DNA from: an uncultured Burkholderiaceae bacterium
GTDB lineage: Bacteria > Pseudomonadota > Gammaproteobacteria > Burkholderiales > Burkholderiaceae
Length of the DNA stretch: 5,292 bases
NCBI GenBank assembly: GCA_937871985.1
Contig: CALMPB010000362.1
Coordinates: 1-5,292, forward strand
Direction of reading: 5' to 3'
Below the pieces are notes generated by a model, which saw only the letters and a list, made by a program, of their open reading frames with translations, was not told where the DNA came from and searched no databases. Of the stretch, positions 1-5,090 are shown in pieces. The position numbers were made by a program, and so were the translations under genes. How positions within the stretch are numbered: the first letter of the stretch is position 1; every line of letters starts with the position of its first letter.

Positions 1-55
1 AATGAAATCTCTTATCTTCGAGTTTCAGGCGTCCAAGCATTTTCCACCGTACCAT

Positions 56-205
56 TTACGATAATTCCCGCGCCGCGCTGACCCTGATCCCGTCCGCGCG
101 ACGCACATATCCGGCCCCCACTCCAGTGGAATTATTCCGGCTCCGCGCTTTCATGCTGAAAAGATCCTCACCCTGGTTGGCCACGTCTATCCGGAAGCTG
201 GCGCC
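56..205 (-). pseudogene. Decayed 3' end of a second tyrosine recombinase gene
   Basis: Read on the minus strand, this gives about 50 codons ending in TAA at 58-56 that align without gaps to the last codons of the intact recombinase at 1725-2933. I count 30 identical residues of 48, including the block ANQGEDLFSMKA, the pair RSR/QSR, the nucleophile context GYVRR and the ending SAAR.xS. The offset between the copies is constant at 1669 bases, and both stop codons fall at the same alignment position. The tyrosine is retained (codon 109-107), but the second histidine position is Asn and the HxxR motif is replaced (positions equivalent to H351 and R354 read Ser and Gly). Similarity fades upstream of about 208 and no N-terminal part exists, so it cannot be an active enzyme. 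It is probably the scar of a related element or of an old duplication. Confidence 0.85.
147..169. repeat. 23-bp exact direct repeat, copy 1 (inside recombinase remnant)
   Basis: These 23 bases are identical to 1816-1838 in the intact recombinase gene. They encode the conserved EDLFSMKA stretch on the minus strand. The match continues for about nine more bases after a single mismatch at 170. It is the best conserved core of the longer duplicated recombinase 3' end. Confidence 0.9.
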
Positions 206-334
206 GAACCTACTTTGTGGGTCATTTTTGAATCACTCTCTCGTAGAGGATTTCCGCTGTCTTCAGCTACCTCTGCTGATGCCTTATCATGGCAAAACCA
301 TTGTCGATCGCAACGACGATGACCTCACGCGTCA
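206..334. other. Non-coding gap between recombinase remnant and membrane protein gene
   Basis: No convincing gene, terminator hairpin or RNA was found here. On the minus strand a 22-codon ORF (335 down to 267) starts on an overlapping TGATG at the stop of the gene at 335-1048. Another short open frame runs into the recombinase remnant and stops inside it. Neither has a recognisable product. Together with 1-55, which also holds nothing I can name, this looks like decayed junction DNA at the edge of a rearrangement. Confidence 0.5.
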
Positions 335-1048
335 TCAGCGAGCGATATTGCCAGTCGCATTTTCCCGCAAAACCCGAATGCGGTGAAGCCATATGTCACA
401 CTGTGTCGAATCTAAAAAACGAATTTCAAAATAAGGGTTTGCTGGGTCATTCGTACCAATTGCCAAGCGAGGGTTCCCCTCGCCCTGATAGCTTTCAGTG
501 ACGCGCTTCGTCGTTGTTTGGATGCTGACGTCATCTTTCAAACCGGAAGCGGCACCAATCACAGCACCTGCCGGACCTAGAACAGCAAGGCCCACTAGCC
601 CGCGCTTCACCGGGCTTTTTCGTTTTACATTAGTAATCGTATCAGGAACATCGACTGATCGATACAAGGTTGTCGAAGGGCGCACTATATCGAGAGACGC
701 AATATTCGCCATTTGGACGACAAGAAATGGATCAGCCTCGATATTGAATTCGCCATCCCTCTTCTCGAAGCAGAGGGTTTTACCATCCTTTGATACCATG
801 ATGTAGCATACTGGCTGCTGAGGTATCTTCATCAGACTTCCAGGGGTGACAAATTGCCATCCAGCCTCCTGCCGGTTCGCAAGCCATAAAGCTTCAGCTG
901 CTGCTTTCCTCTTTCTCTCGGAATGGAGAGCCTGATTGTCTATTATACGTTGCTCATGGCGTGCTTCTCTCCGGCGATTTCCACGCCAGATGAAGAAAAA
1001 GAAAGCCGCGATGAGCGCAAAAGCAGCTACTACCCAATCAAATGACAT
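335..1048 (-). CDS. Membrane-anchored protein with glycine-zipper segment, function unknown
   Basis: A 237-residue protein starting at ATG 1048-1046, behind a purine-rich GGGGGGAA stretch a few bases upstream. Residues 5-21 are a single strongly hydrophobic helix (WVVAAFALIAAFFFFIW), followed by a very basic, probably helical linker at about 22-60 (RRREARHEQR, RKRKAAAEA). This suggests an N-in inner-membrane anchor with a cytoplasmic body. Residues 78-130 look like alternating beta-strands. Residues 149-170 form a short hydrophobic glycine-rich hairpin (G150, G153, G158, G161, G165, G169; LGPAGAVIGAASGLK), and residues 203-225 resume a beta/helix ending (NPYFEIRFLD). This layout resembles uncharacterised bacterial proteins that combine a PH-like beta domain with a glycine-rich insertion and often a SHOCT tail; the tail is absent here. 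That resemblance is from memory and unverified. It lies 28 bases downstream of the secreted-protein gene and is probably co-transcribed with it. No enzymatic motif is visible. Confidence 0.8.
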   Translation of the reverse strand: MSFDWVVAAFALIAAFFFFIWRGNRRREARHEQRIIDNQALHSERKRKAAAEALWLANRQEAGWQFVTPGSLMKIPQQPVCYIMVSKDGKTLCFEKRDGEFNIEADPFLVVQMANIASLDIVRPSTTLYRSVDVPDTITNVKRKSPVKRGLVGLAVLGPAGAVIGAASGLKDDVSIQTTTKRVTESYQGEGNPRLAIGTNDPANPYFEIRFLDSTQCDIWLHRIRVLRENATGNIAR

Positions 1049-1076
1049 ATTCCCCCCATTTTGATATCATGCATGT

Positions 1077-1649
1077 TTACCGAACGCTTTTTATACAGCT
1101 ATCAAATACGTCGGTTCCATCATCATTGAATTTAAGTTCATAAGCCTGTGAAAATTGTCCCGACCCATATTCGGTTTTGTAAAAGCCAGAGACAGACATC
1201 CACTTATTTGAAAATATTTGGGCGAGTTGGTCTTTGGTGATCTGTGCCTCGTAAACGTATTCGACCCCGTTTGTCGTACCCCTATTTTCAAATGTTAGAT
1301 TTAGGTGCTGCCAGTGAGAATCCGTAAGAGCCATCTTGAGGCCTACCAGAAGGTTCAAGCTATAGGCTTGGTGTTTCTCCTTCGTAGTAATCAGCAAGCC
1401 CCAACCACGATCTGTTGAATGGCTAATACCATAGAGGGATTCTTTATAGCCTTGCATCATCCAGCAATCGGGGCGTGATGTTTTCAGTATTATCCACCCA
1501 CCAGCCTGGCCGAACGCACGCCGTTCGTGTCCTACAAGTGATGATTCCTGTGCATTAGCTGCCGGATACGAACATAATACTATAAATCCGGCGGCAATGA
1601 GCGCACCATACCGACCCATAGTGATAATACGTTTTGACAAGTGAACCAC
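1077..1649 (-). CDS. Small exported protein, function unknown
   Basis: The longest reading is 190 residues from a GTG at 1649-1647; an ATG at 1619-1617 would give 180 residues. Neither has a clear Shine-Dalgarno sequence, so the start is undecided. Both keep the Sec signal peptide: a basic start, a hydrophobic core (YGALIAAGFIVLC) and an ANA|QE cleavage site after residue 33. The mature part is about 157 residues, rich in aromatics and probably beta-structured (GGWIILKTSRPDCWMM; RGWGLLITT). Two cysteines remain after cleavage, C62 and C185 near the C-terminus, consistent with one periplasmic disulfide. No membrane helix follows the signal, so it is predicted to be soluble in the periplasm or released. 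The pattern of a short W-x(9)-C motif followed by a strand containing WGLLITT recalls IalB-type and other small periplasmic proteins, but I cannot place it. DNA sampled here is about 35-40% GC, far below the recombinase gene. The stop is 28 bases before the next gene, suggesting an operon. Confidence 0.75.
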   Translation of the reverse strand: MVHLSKRIITMGRYGALIAAGFIVLCSYPAANAQESSLVGHERRAFGQAGGWIILKTSRPDCWMMQGYKESLYGISHSTDRGWGLLITTKEKHQAYSLNLLVGLKMALTDSHWQHLNLTFENRGTTNGVEYVYEAQITKDQLAQIFSNKWMSVSGFYKTEYGSGQFSQAYELKFNDDGTDVFDSCIKSVR

Positions 1650-1705
1650 CGATTTGCTTGAGGCGTTACGCTATAGAGATGTACGGTGGAATGGTAATCA
1701 GGCTT

Positions 1706-1725
1706 CTATTAAATCCTCTTAAATC
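1706..1725. repeat. Tandem decamer repeat at the recombinase stop codon
   Basis: CTATTAAATC (1706-1715) is followed directly by CTCTTAAATC (1716-1725): two ten-base units matching at 9 of 10 positions, one helical turn apart. The second unit ends on the first base of the recombinase stop codon complement. Phased short repeats next to a recombinase gene could be arm-type integrase sites or a regulator's binding site. This is inference; the sequence shows only the repeat. Confidence 0.5.
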
Positions 1726-2933
1726 TATGAGAATTTTCGAGCAGCGCTGTTTTTGAAGCCTTCTCTTCTGCGCACGTATCCGACGAGCACTTCGGTTGAT
1801 TTATGCCGGCTCTGGGCTTTCATGCTGAAAAGATCCTCGCCCTGGTTAGCCGCCTCGGTCAGAAATCCTGCGCGCAGCGAATGCCCGGAAAAGCGGGAAG
1901 GGTCATAGCCAGCAGCGCCGGCCGCGGCCTTAATGACGTGCGCGGCGCCATGGGCAGACATTGCCTTGGTGCCGACCCGACCTTGCGGCGTCATCTTGAG
2001 GAAGACTGGGCCGCTGGAAATCGCTGCTGCCTCCAGCCACCGCTCGAGATGGCTCACTGCTGAAAGGACATCGCCGCGCGGAATGTGGATGGTCGCGCCC
2101 TTGCCTGTCTGGTCTGTCTTCGAGCGACCGATAGCGATGCTGATGCCATCGGGCAGGAACTCGATGTGCTCGCGCTGGATCGACACAAGCTCGGAGCGAC
2201 GGAGCGCGCCTGTCATGCCGATCGCGAGGAGCGCGCGATCGCGTAAGGCTCTTGCGTCATTGCCCTCGATCGCTCCGATCATCGCTGAAAGGATGGGCTG
2301 GGTAGCAGCGCGCTTCTGGATCGGGTTGCGACCGTTGGCGTCCGTGCGGATGCCGCTCCAAGCTCGCTCTAGTCGGGCTGAACCGCTTTGCTGGGTCGGT
2401 GGATCATATTCGGCAACTCGATGCGCGAACACGATCGCCGCCAGTTTTCGGCCGATGGTAGACTTTGCGAGCTTACGCCCTCGCGTGTGCGATGAGCCGT
2501 TCTCGGCCAGGTCGGTAAGGTAGGCGGCAGTCGTTTCCGGCGACGCAGGCAACGCCGTGTAACCCCGTTCGGCGCACCAGGCGACAAACAACCGCCAGTC
2601 TGATTTGTAGGCACGCAGGGTATTTGTCGCCGACGCGCGTAGCGTATATTTGTGCACGCGCTCACTGTCATCGCTCGAGAGCCCGGGCAGCTCTGGCGCC
2701 AAACGGGAGAAGTCATCTGGCGAAATGGCATCGAGGACGGTGACGTCGACGAGTTGCCGATCGGGCACAGCGCATTGGGTCAAAGCGATTGCCTCCGGAT
2801 CGGTGCCGCATGAGTTGGTCATAGTCTCGCCGATATCACCCTCTTGCTTTGCGTTAAACCTGTTAGGCTTATAATTACATTGCTCGCTCGCTCGGGAAGA
2901 TTGATTTCCAAAATCAGACCGGCCATTGGTCAT
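1725..2933 (-). CDS. Tyrosine-type site-specific recombinase/integrase
   Basis: It catalyses DNA cutting and rejoining through a covalent 3'-phosphotyrosine intermediate and is likely responsible for integrating or excising a mobile segment. As read from ATG 2933-2931 it has 402 residues. An N-terminal SAM-like core-binding domain spans about 90-205 (ATNTLRAYKSDWRLFVAWC) and the catalytic domain about 213-395. All family active-site positions are present: R245 in TGALRRSEL, K272 in GRSKTDQTG, H351 and R354 in HSLR, H377 in SRHKSTE and the nucleophile Y386 in GYVRR. The first 37 residues are low in complexity and atypical. M38 (ATG at 2822-2820) would give a 365-residue protein, closer to the usual family length, and a TATAAG box at 2873-2868 lies inside the longer reading, so M38 may be the true start. 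Neither start has a strong ribosome site. The gene is divergent from that at 3062. A decayed copy of its 3' end lies at 56-205. Confidence 0.95.
   Translation of the reverse strand: MTNGRSDFGNQSSRASEQCNYKPNRFNAKQEGDIGETMTNSCGTDPEAIALTQCAVPDRQLVDVTVLDAISPDDFSRLAPELPGLSSDDSERVHKYTLRASATNTLRAYKSDWRLFVAWCAERGYTALPASPETTAAYLTDLAENGSSHTRGRKLAKSTIGRKLAAIVFAHRVAEYDPPTQQSGSARLERAWSGIRTDANGRNPIQKRAATQPILSAMIGAIEGNDARALRDRALLAIGMTGALRRSELVSIQREHIEFLPDGISIAIGRSKTDQTGKGATIHIPRGDVLSAVSHLERWLEAAAISSGPVFLKMTPQGRVGTKAMSAHGAAHVIKAAAGAAGYDPSRFSGHSLRAGFLTEAANQGEDLFSMKAQSRHKSTEVLVGYVRRREGFKNSAARKFS
1816..1838. repeat. 23-bp exact direct repeat, copy 2 (inside intact recombinase)
   Basis: Identical to 147-169 and in the same orientation, exactly 1669 bases away. 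It encodes residues around EDLFSMKA between the HxxR motif and the second catalytic histidine. The two copies define the interval that would be lost or circularised by homologous exchange between the recombinase 3' ends. Confidence 0.9.
2868..2873 (-). promoter_or_regulatory. Possible -10 box for the recombinase (TATAAG)
   Basis: On the minus strand TATAAG differs from the sigma-70 consensus by one base and sits about 45 bases before the ATG at 2822. No good -35 hexamer lies at 16-18 bases upstream; the best match is a weak TTCCCG at 19 bases. If real, transcription would start after the upstream ATG at 2933, which would favour the shorter recombinase. The local AT-richness is the main reason for naming it. 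Confidence 0.3.
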
Positions 2934-3021
2934 GATTCTCGGCCAGGGCTAACGGTGCCTCACAGCCAGCAGTACCCGTATCTCATTGTTAGTGTTTCCT
3001 TGCTAAAAGGGAATTTTGCGA

Positions 3022-3038
3022 ACGCCAGATATTGGCGT
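3022..3038. repeat. Inverted repeat upstream of the CxxC protein gene
   Basis: ACGCCA (3022-3027) and TGGCGT (3033-3038) form a perfect 6-bp inverted repeat with a 5-base spacer. Flanking TTG and CAA extend the symmetry imperfectly. It ends 13 bases before the GAGG ribosome site of the gene at 3062, so it could be an operator or a leader hairpin acting on translation. A repeat this short can also arise by chance. Confidence 0.35.
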
Positions 3039-3061
3039 GCCAAGGTGCGACGAGGATTTCC

Positions 3062-3766
3062 ATGAGATCTCTGAGAAAAGTTATATCGACCGAACTGCGC
3101 AAAGATAAATGCGGATTTTGTGGAAATTCAATGAACGGGATAAATTACATCGGCCCTTTGGAGGACAGCTTTAAGGTTCAATCAGCCGACCCAGGGCTGA
3201 TATCCGTAGTCACTAGATCATGCTTTAATTGCTTCGAGAAGCGACGCTGCGTAAAGTGTATTGTGACCGGGAAGCTCATTTCAAACTCGGAAAATAGATC
3301 GTCCGATTTCGAGGAAAGGTGGGGGCCGCTGCTTCGCCCTTATCACAGTCTCGGCGATTTCGATTGGGCAGTCTCCGAGGAAGGCTCACACGCGTTGATG
3401 GTTGAAGTTCGGAAGGTAGATGAGCTCCGGAAAGCATTTGTTGGCCACTCGAAAAGTGATTTTGTTCGAGGCTACGATGTCATTGAGCGCATTCGCTGGA
3501 TTGAAACACCCCTGACCTTGAAATCGGTCGAAGAGGTGGAGCAGATAATTCAACTCTACACGGCCCAGGTTGGGGGAAATGCGTTCATTGAGTTTCATTG
3601 GGACCGCCATGTTACGAGGCATGATGAAAGATATCAGGCTGGCGTCGGGCCGAACGGAAATCCGTACTATCGAACACGCACTGAGGGAGAAGTCACATTC
3701 AGCGGGAAGGCTGTGGCTGTAAAAGTCAGGTACCGCCAGAAAAGCCACCCGTCTGTGAATCGTTGA
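3062..3766 (+). CDS. Putative metal-binding protein with three CxxC pairs, function unknown
   Basis: I place the start at ATG 3062 because GAGG at 3052-3055 lies six bases upstream; the frame stays open back to a TTG at 3032, which lacks such a site. The product is 234 residues and has no signal peptide or membrane helix, so it should be cytoplasmic. The first 70 residues hold C17-C20 (CGFC), C54-C57 (CFNC) and C63-C66 (CVKC), a pattern suited to one or two zinc sites. A basic N-terminus precedes them (MRSLRKVISTELRKDK). The middle (80-165) is charged and probably helical. The C-terminal third has a glycine-rich strand-like stretch (QVGGNAFIEFHW) followed by a polar loop with GPNGNPYYRTRTEGEV and FSGKAVAVKV. 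That last region loosely recalls proteins of the YbjQ or lipocalin-like beta type, but I would not assign a family. It is transcribed away from the recombinase and followed by an antitoxin-like remnant. No catalytic motif is recognised. Confidence 0.8.
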   Translation: MRSLRKVISTELRKDKCGFCGNSMNGINYIGPLEDSFKVQSADPGLISVVTRSCFNCFEKRRCVKCIVTGKLISNSENRSSDFEERWGPLLRPYHSLGDFDWAVSEEGSHALMVEVRKVDELRKAFVGHSKSDFVRGYDVIERIRWIETPLTLKSVEEVEQIIQLYTAQVGGNAFIEFHWDRHVTRHDERYQAGVGPNGNPYYRTRTEGEVTFSGKAVAVKVRYRQKSHPSVNR

Positions 3767-3839
3767 CGCGATTGCCCAGGCTGAAAAACGCGCGGGAGCG
3801 TAGCTTTTGACCTGAGATTTTTCTCGGCCATCTCCGTCC

Positions 3840-3974
3840 GGCATTTATGGCAAACCGAAACCCGAACTGAAAGACGCTCTCGAACTCGCTACAGCTGAGG
3901 GTAACCGTACCGTCGACCAATATGTCGTCCTAAGCCTGACGCGACATCTTCACGAGCAAGATTATCTTCAATAA
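3840..3974 (+). pseudogene. 3' remnant of a possible ribbon-helix-helix (antitoxin-like) gene
   Basis: The frame 3840-3974 reads GIYGKPKPELKDALELATAE, then GNRTVDQYVVLSLTRHLHEQ and DYLQ, ending in TAA at 3972-3974. A helix, a short turn around EGNRT, then a second amphipathic helix with the pattern xVxQYVxLxLxxHL is typical of the second half of CopG, Arc or HicB-type ribbon-helix-helix proteins. The N-terminal DNA-contacting strand is missing. An in-frame TGA stands at 3813-3815, and between it and the helix there is no ATG, GTG or TTG start and no ribosome site. The overlapping ATG at 3847 is in another frame and stops after seven codons. I therefore read it as a truncated gene whose 5' end was lost, still attached to its own terminator. 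It could instead be the tail of an unrelated small helical protein. Confidence 0.5.
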
Positions 3975-4000
3975 AAAGGCGCCGATTGGCGCCTTTTTTT
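3973..4000. terminator. Strong bidirectional rho-independent terminator
   Basis: A-rich flank, stem GGCGCC (3978-3983), loop GATT, stem GGCGCC (3988-3993), then seven T at 3994-4000. The five A before the stem make it work in reverse as well. On the plus strand it follows the stop of the remnant at 3974 immediately; on the minus strand it ends the SHOCT-protein gene, whose stop is 27 bases away. It insulates two convergent units. Confidence 0.92.
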
Positions 4001-4026
4001 CGTACTCGGCATACCCTTCGACCCGA

Positions 4027-4554
4027 TCAGCCATTCAGGAGTTTCTGACGGGCGTCGTCAAATTGCTTCTCCGTGATCGTACCGTCGTCGAGCAGTGAAC
4101 GCCATTTACGCAATTCATCGGCCGTTGAGTAGCTAGCCAGAGACTCCCGTTGCATGATCGTCGGAGCTTCATCAGCGAGAGAAATGTCAACTGATTCTAA
4201 TGATTCGATCTTTCGCGTTACGGGACCAATCCAAAGAAATTGAACCGCGACCGCGCCGATGAAGCACGACCAACCTTCAATCACTCGGTCCTCGTAATAA
4301 CTGGCGCCGAATTCGTACATCACCGCATGATAAAAGAGAAGCGCTCCGCCCAAGACGAGACAAAATTGCATTAGTCGCGATGTAACAAGCACATTCTTCG
4401 TGTCGCGTGAGCGCCAGGCCAAGAATGCTCCCAACACCATGATTCCGACTGGGATCAGTCCGGCGCCAAAGGTCAGAATCGAAAAAAGGGCCATCCCAAG
4501 AACTGCCAGCATCAGCTTCAGATTGTCGCCACTTGCACTACGATATTCGTTCAT
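4027..4554 (-). CDS. Four-helix inner-membrane protein with C-terminal SHOCT motif
   Basis: A 175-residue protein from ATG 4554-4552, with a modest GCGGGG ribosome site about five bases upstream. Four hydrophobic segments are visible at about residues 12-29, 31-47, 60-77 and 95-111; the first two are separated only by a short GAGLIP turn. A charged linker follows (113-143). The last 31 residues match the SHOCT pattern: ADELRKWRSLLDDGTITEKQ followed by FDDARQKLL, where the G-x-I-T-x-x-x-F core (G158, I160, T161, F165) is diagnostic. SHOCT is a short motif found at the ends of many bacterial membrane or envelope proteins; its role is thought to be oligomerisation or protein contact, not catalysis. 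No enzymatic residues are seen. The gene converges on the terminator at 3973-4000. I cannot name the membrane family; the SHOCT call is confident, the cellular role unknown. Confidence 0.85.
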   Translation of the reverse strand: MNEYRSASGDNLKLMLAVLGMALFSILTFGAGLIPVGIMVLGAFLAWRSRDTKNVLVTSRLMQFCLVLGGALLFYHAVMYEFGASYYEDRVIEGWSCFIGAVAVQFLWIGPVTRKIESLESVDISLADEAPTIMQRESLASYSTADELRKWRSLLDDGTITEKQFDDARQKLLNG

Positions 4555-4602
4555 GAAACCCCGCTTTCAGGGTCGATTTATCGGGATCGATTAAACAATC
4601 TG

Positions 4603-4974
4603 TCAACGCAATTTACATGCCTGTAATGACTTGGCACATCGGGTGATCGTCCATTGATCAGCCATGGCCGGCGCAATGCCCCGATATGTGACTGATCGAG
4701 CCGCCCACGGATCGGCCGATGGTCTGGGCGGGTTCTGGGCGCTGTCACACTGATTTGCCCAGCGTTCCTTCCAATTGAGGATCCGACCGGTAATGCGCTT
4801 TGAGGGATCGGCGATCAGCTTCGGTAAGCCTATGAAGCACGATCCGGTCCGCTCGCTGGCATCATCGCCGACATTTGTCCGTCCGCCATTTAGGTAGACG
4901 GAAATCACCCCTCTCAGAGCCGCCAAATGTTTTTTACGAGAATCATAGTTATCGTAAAAAACCGCGATTTTCAC
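4603..4974 (-). CDS. Hypothetical protein, start uncertain, possibly frameshifted
   Basis: The open frame gives 123 residues from a GTG at 4974-4972 without a ribosome site. I do not recognise the product. From about residue 40 on the codon use looks genuinely coding and the protein is rich in Trp, Arg, Pro and Cys (C46, C76, C112, C119; NWKERWANQCDSAQNPPRPS; DQWTITRC). No signal peptide or membrane segment follows this start. The first 16 codons overlap an 11-bp inverted repeat with two six-base T/A runs, which makes them suspect. Upstream, an ATG at 4996-4994 with AAAGG five bases before it opens a 15-codon frame (MSHTWATGENRGFLR) that ends inside the repeat. Removing one base from the homopolymer would join it to this ORF. 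The true protein may begin there, or the gene may be broken. It is divergent from the antitoxin gene at 5091. A spurious ORF remains possible. Confidence 0.42.
   Translation of the reverse strand: MKIAVFYDNYDSRKKHLAALRGVISVYLNGGRTNVGDDASERTGSCFIGLPKLIADPSKRITGRILNWKERWANQCDSAQNPPRPSADPWAARSVTYRGIAPAMADQWTITRCAKSLQACKLR
4929..4962. repeat. 11-bp perfect inverted repeat with homopolymer arms
   Basis: GTTTTTTACGA (4929-4939) and TCGTAAAAAAC (4952-4962) are perfect complements separated by 12 bases. It lies within the first codons of the hypothetical minus-strand ORF and about 130 bases upstream of the antitoxin gene. The low GC of the stem makes it a poor terminator. An operator, a leader hairpin or a relic of insertion are alternatives. 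Confidence 0.6.
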
Positions 4975-5043
4975 CGGTAGCCCATGTGTGACTCATCTCT
5001 GCCTTTGTGACATGGATAATTCCGTGTGGCAAAGCGCCGCGCC

Positions 5044-5069
5044 GTGCATTATGTATTGCTCTGGTGCAT
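5044..5069. promoter_or_regulatory. Repeated GTGCAT motif upstream of the antitoxin gene
   Basis: GTGCAT occurs at 5044-5049 and again at 5064-5069, spaced 20 bases (about two helical turns), and the second copy ends 12 bases before the GAGG ribosome site. A TATGTA hexamer at 5050-5055 between them could serve as a -10 box. Antitoxins of this fold usually repress their own promoter by binding repeated sites, so this is a reasonable operator candidate. The motif is short and the call is inference. Confidence 0.3.
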
Positions 5070-5090
5070 GTCGTTCAACGCGAGGTCAGC

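Noticed and set aside
267..335. 22-codon minus-strand ORF (MTREVIVVAIDNGFAMIRHQ..) starting on a TGATG overlap with the stop of the gene at 335-1048
   Set aside because: The overlap is typical of coupled genes and the start faintly recalls actin-like proteins, but it is only 22 codons long, ends in a plain stop and has no recognisable continuation in another frame.
498..806. Plus-strand open frame opposite the membrane-anchored protein gene
   Set aside because: It is a shadow of the minus-strand gene, with no ribosome site or protein-like features.
42..1691. 11-bp inverted copy TTCCACCGTAC (42-52) and GTACGGTGGAA (1681-1691), each just beyond a recombinase stop
   Set aside because: An 11-bp inverted match is expected a few times by chance in 5.3 kb, and the positions relative to the two stop codons differ (4 versus 34 bases), so the coincidence of location is not enough.
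1933..2523. Long plus-strand open frame of 196 codons inside the recombinase gene
   Set aside because: It is caused by high GC in the antisense frame of a well-supported recombinase; the product is rich in Arg, Ser and Pro without structure.
3386..3844. Minus-strand open frame of 152 codons antisense to the CxxC protein gene
   Set aside because: It lies antisense to a gene with a clear ribosome site and meaningful cysteine pattern, and extends over the remnant junction without any motif.
4952..4990. Programmed -1 frameshift at T TTT TTA in the 15-codon leader frame
   Set aside because: The heptamer is in the right phase, but a -1 slip leads to a frame that stops after about 13 codons and does not enter the downstream ORF, which is in the other frame.
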